From: Pseudomonadota bacterium
Lineage (GTDB): Bacteria; Pseudomonadota; Gammaproteobacteria; Xanthomonadales; Rhodanobacteraceae
Assembly: GCA_023430685.1 (NCBI GenBank)
Contig: JAEYZH010000140.1
Location: 1 to 22,301, forward strand
Length of the DNA: 22,301 nt
Direction: 5' to 3'
Shown here: one piece after another, positions 21,741 through 22,301 of the stretch
How positions within the stretch are numbered: position 1 is the stretch's first letter
Layout of the letters: each line of letters opens with the position of its first letter
The notes under the pieces: model-generated
Database searches by the model: none
Seen by the model: the letters and a program-made list of their open reading frames with translations, nothing else
Told to the model about the DNA's origin: nothing
Translations under genes and position numbers: made by a program

Positions 21741-22301
21741 GCGAGCGGATCGTGCTCGTCACGGGCGGTTCGCGCGGCATCGGCGCGGCGATCGCGCGGC
21801 TCTGCGCGCGCGACGGCTGGCGCGTCGCGGTGAACTACCGCTCCGATGTGCAGGCGGCGGACGCGGTCGTCGCCGATATCCGGCGGGGCGGCGGCGAAGC
21901 GCACGCATTCCAGGCTGACCTCCGCGACGCGGCCGCGATCCCCGCACTGTTCGATGCGATCGAGCGCGACTTGGGCGTGCCGCTCGCACTCGTCAACAAC
22001 GCGGGCATAACCGGCGGACTCGGACGTTTCGTCGACTTGCGCGAGCAGATCCTGCGCGAGGTCCTCGAGCTCAACCTCGTCGCGACGATGCTCTGCAGCC
22101 AGCACCTGGTCCGGCGCTGGACACGCGCTGGGATGCAGGGCCGTATCGTCAACGTGTCGTCCATCGCCGCGGCCACGGGCTCGCCGCACGAGTACGTGCA
22201 TTACGCCGCCTCGAAGGCCGCGGTCGACACCTTCACGATCGGGCTGGCGCGCGAACTCGCGGGCGAGGGCATCCGCGTGAACGCAGTCTCGCCCGGCGTC
22301 A
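21737..22301 (+). CDS. SDR family oxidoreductase, 3' end outside the window
   Basis: The first 188 residues of a FabG-like short-chain dehydrogenase, cut by the window end. Cofactor motif TGGSRGIG (9-16), NNAG (87-90), catalytic Ser142 and Tyr156-xxx-Lys160 (YAASK) are all present, and the last visible part GIRVNAVSPGV is the usual post-catalytic strand. Asn-Tyr-Arg-Ser after the second strand suggests NADP preference. It starts at ATG 21737 overlapping the regulator's stop. It could be fatty-acid related or act on the compound sensed by the coupled regulator; the substrate is not deducible. Confidence 0.92.
   Translation, partial: MSERIVLVTGGSRGIGAAIARLCARDGWRVAVNYRSDVQAADAVVADIRRGGGEAHAFQADLRDAAAIPALFDAIERDLGVPLALVNNAGITGGLGRFVDLREQILREVLELNLVATMLCSQHLVRRWTRAGMQGRIVNVSSIAAATGSPHEYVHYAASKAAVDTFTIGLARELAGEGIRVNAVSPGV

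Overview
The window is very GC-rich, densely coded bacterial chromosome. Gene content points to a gammaproteobacterium of the Lysobacterales (Xanthomonadales): the rsmB–DUF4390–ntrY order, a REP-associated tyrosine transposase (RAYT) with GTAG-footed REP palindromes, GlxA-type regulators, an M13 peptidase lipoprotein and an ApeP-type dehydratase. The order-level assignment is an inference; no rRNA or other decisive marker is present. I see no tRNA, rRNA, CRISPR array, phage or conventional insertion sequence.

Layout. (1) 1-3930, plus strand: the 3' part of rsmB, a DUF4390 exported protein and an NtrY-like sensor kinase, joined by 22-23 bp overlaps. (2) 3927-6698: a RAYT gene (4094-4558) between a single REP and a three-unit REP array (4555-4933), then two glycosyltransferase genes on the minus strand (GT2 then GT4, GTGA overlap). 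(3) 7046-8440, plus strand: an NtrX-like regulator lacking the GAFTGA loop, so the kinase and its likely partner are separated by about 3.1 kb; a clear intrinsic terminator follows. (4) 8599-11553, plus strand: a four-gene coupled operon of 3-hydroxybutyrate dehydrogenase, patatin-like acyl hydrolase, TPR protein and a membrane-anchored protein of unknown function. (5) 11602-12811: an ECF-type sigma factor and a four-helix membrane protein, probably its partner. (6) 12963-15095, minus strand: an M13 zinc metallopeptidase lipoprotein. (7) 15532-17087, plus strand: an isochorismatase-like hydrolase coupled to a GlxA-type regulator. (8) 17084-17629: a second GTAG-footed repeat array. (9) 17630-20529, minus strand: a cysteine-containing lipoprotein, a pyrimidine-dimer glycosylase homologue, an ApeP-like dehydratase, a cupin and a 3-hydroxyisobutyrate-dehydrogenase-like enzyme. 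(10) 20721-22301, plus strand: a second GlxA-type regulator coupled to an SDR gene cut by the window end.

The most unusual signal is in the repeats. There are three palindromic families. Families A and B begin with GTAG and fill the two longest convergent gene gaps. Family C lacks GTAG and sits in two divergent gaps. Five genes end in TAG, and for four of them that TAG is the one inside a repeat's GTAG foot. Stem differences between copies are compensatory. The local RAYT has the HUH histidines but Thr where the catalytic Tyr is expected, so it may be inactive or repurposed.
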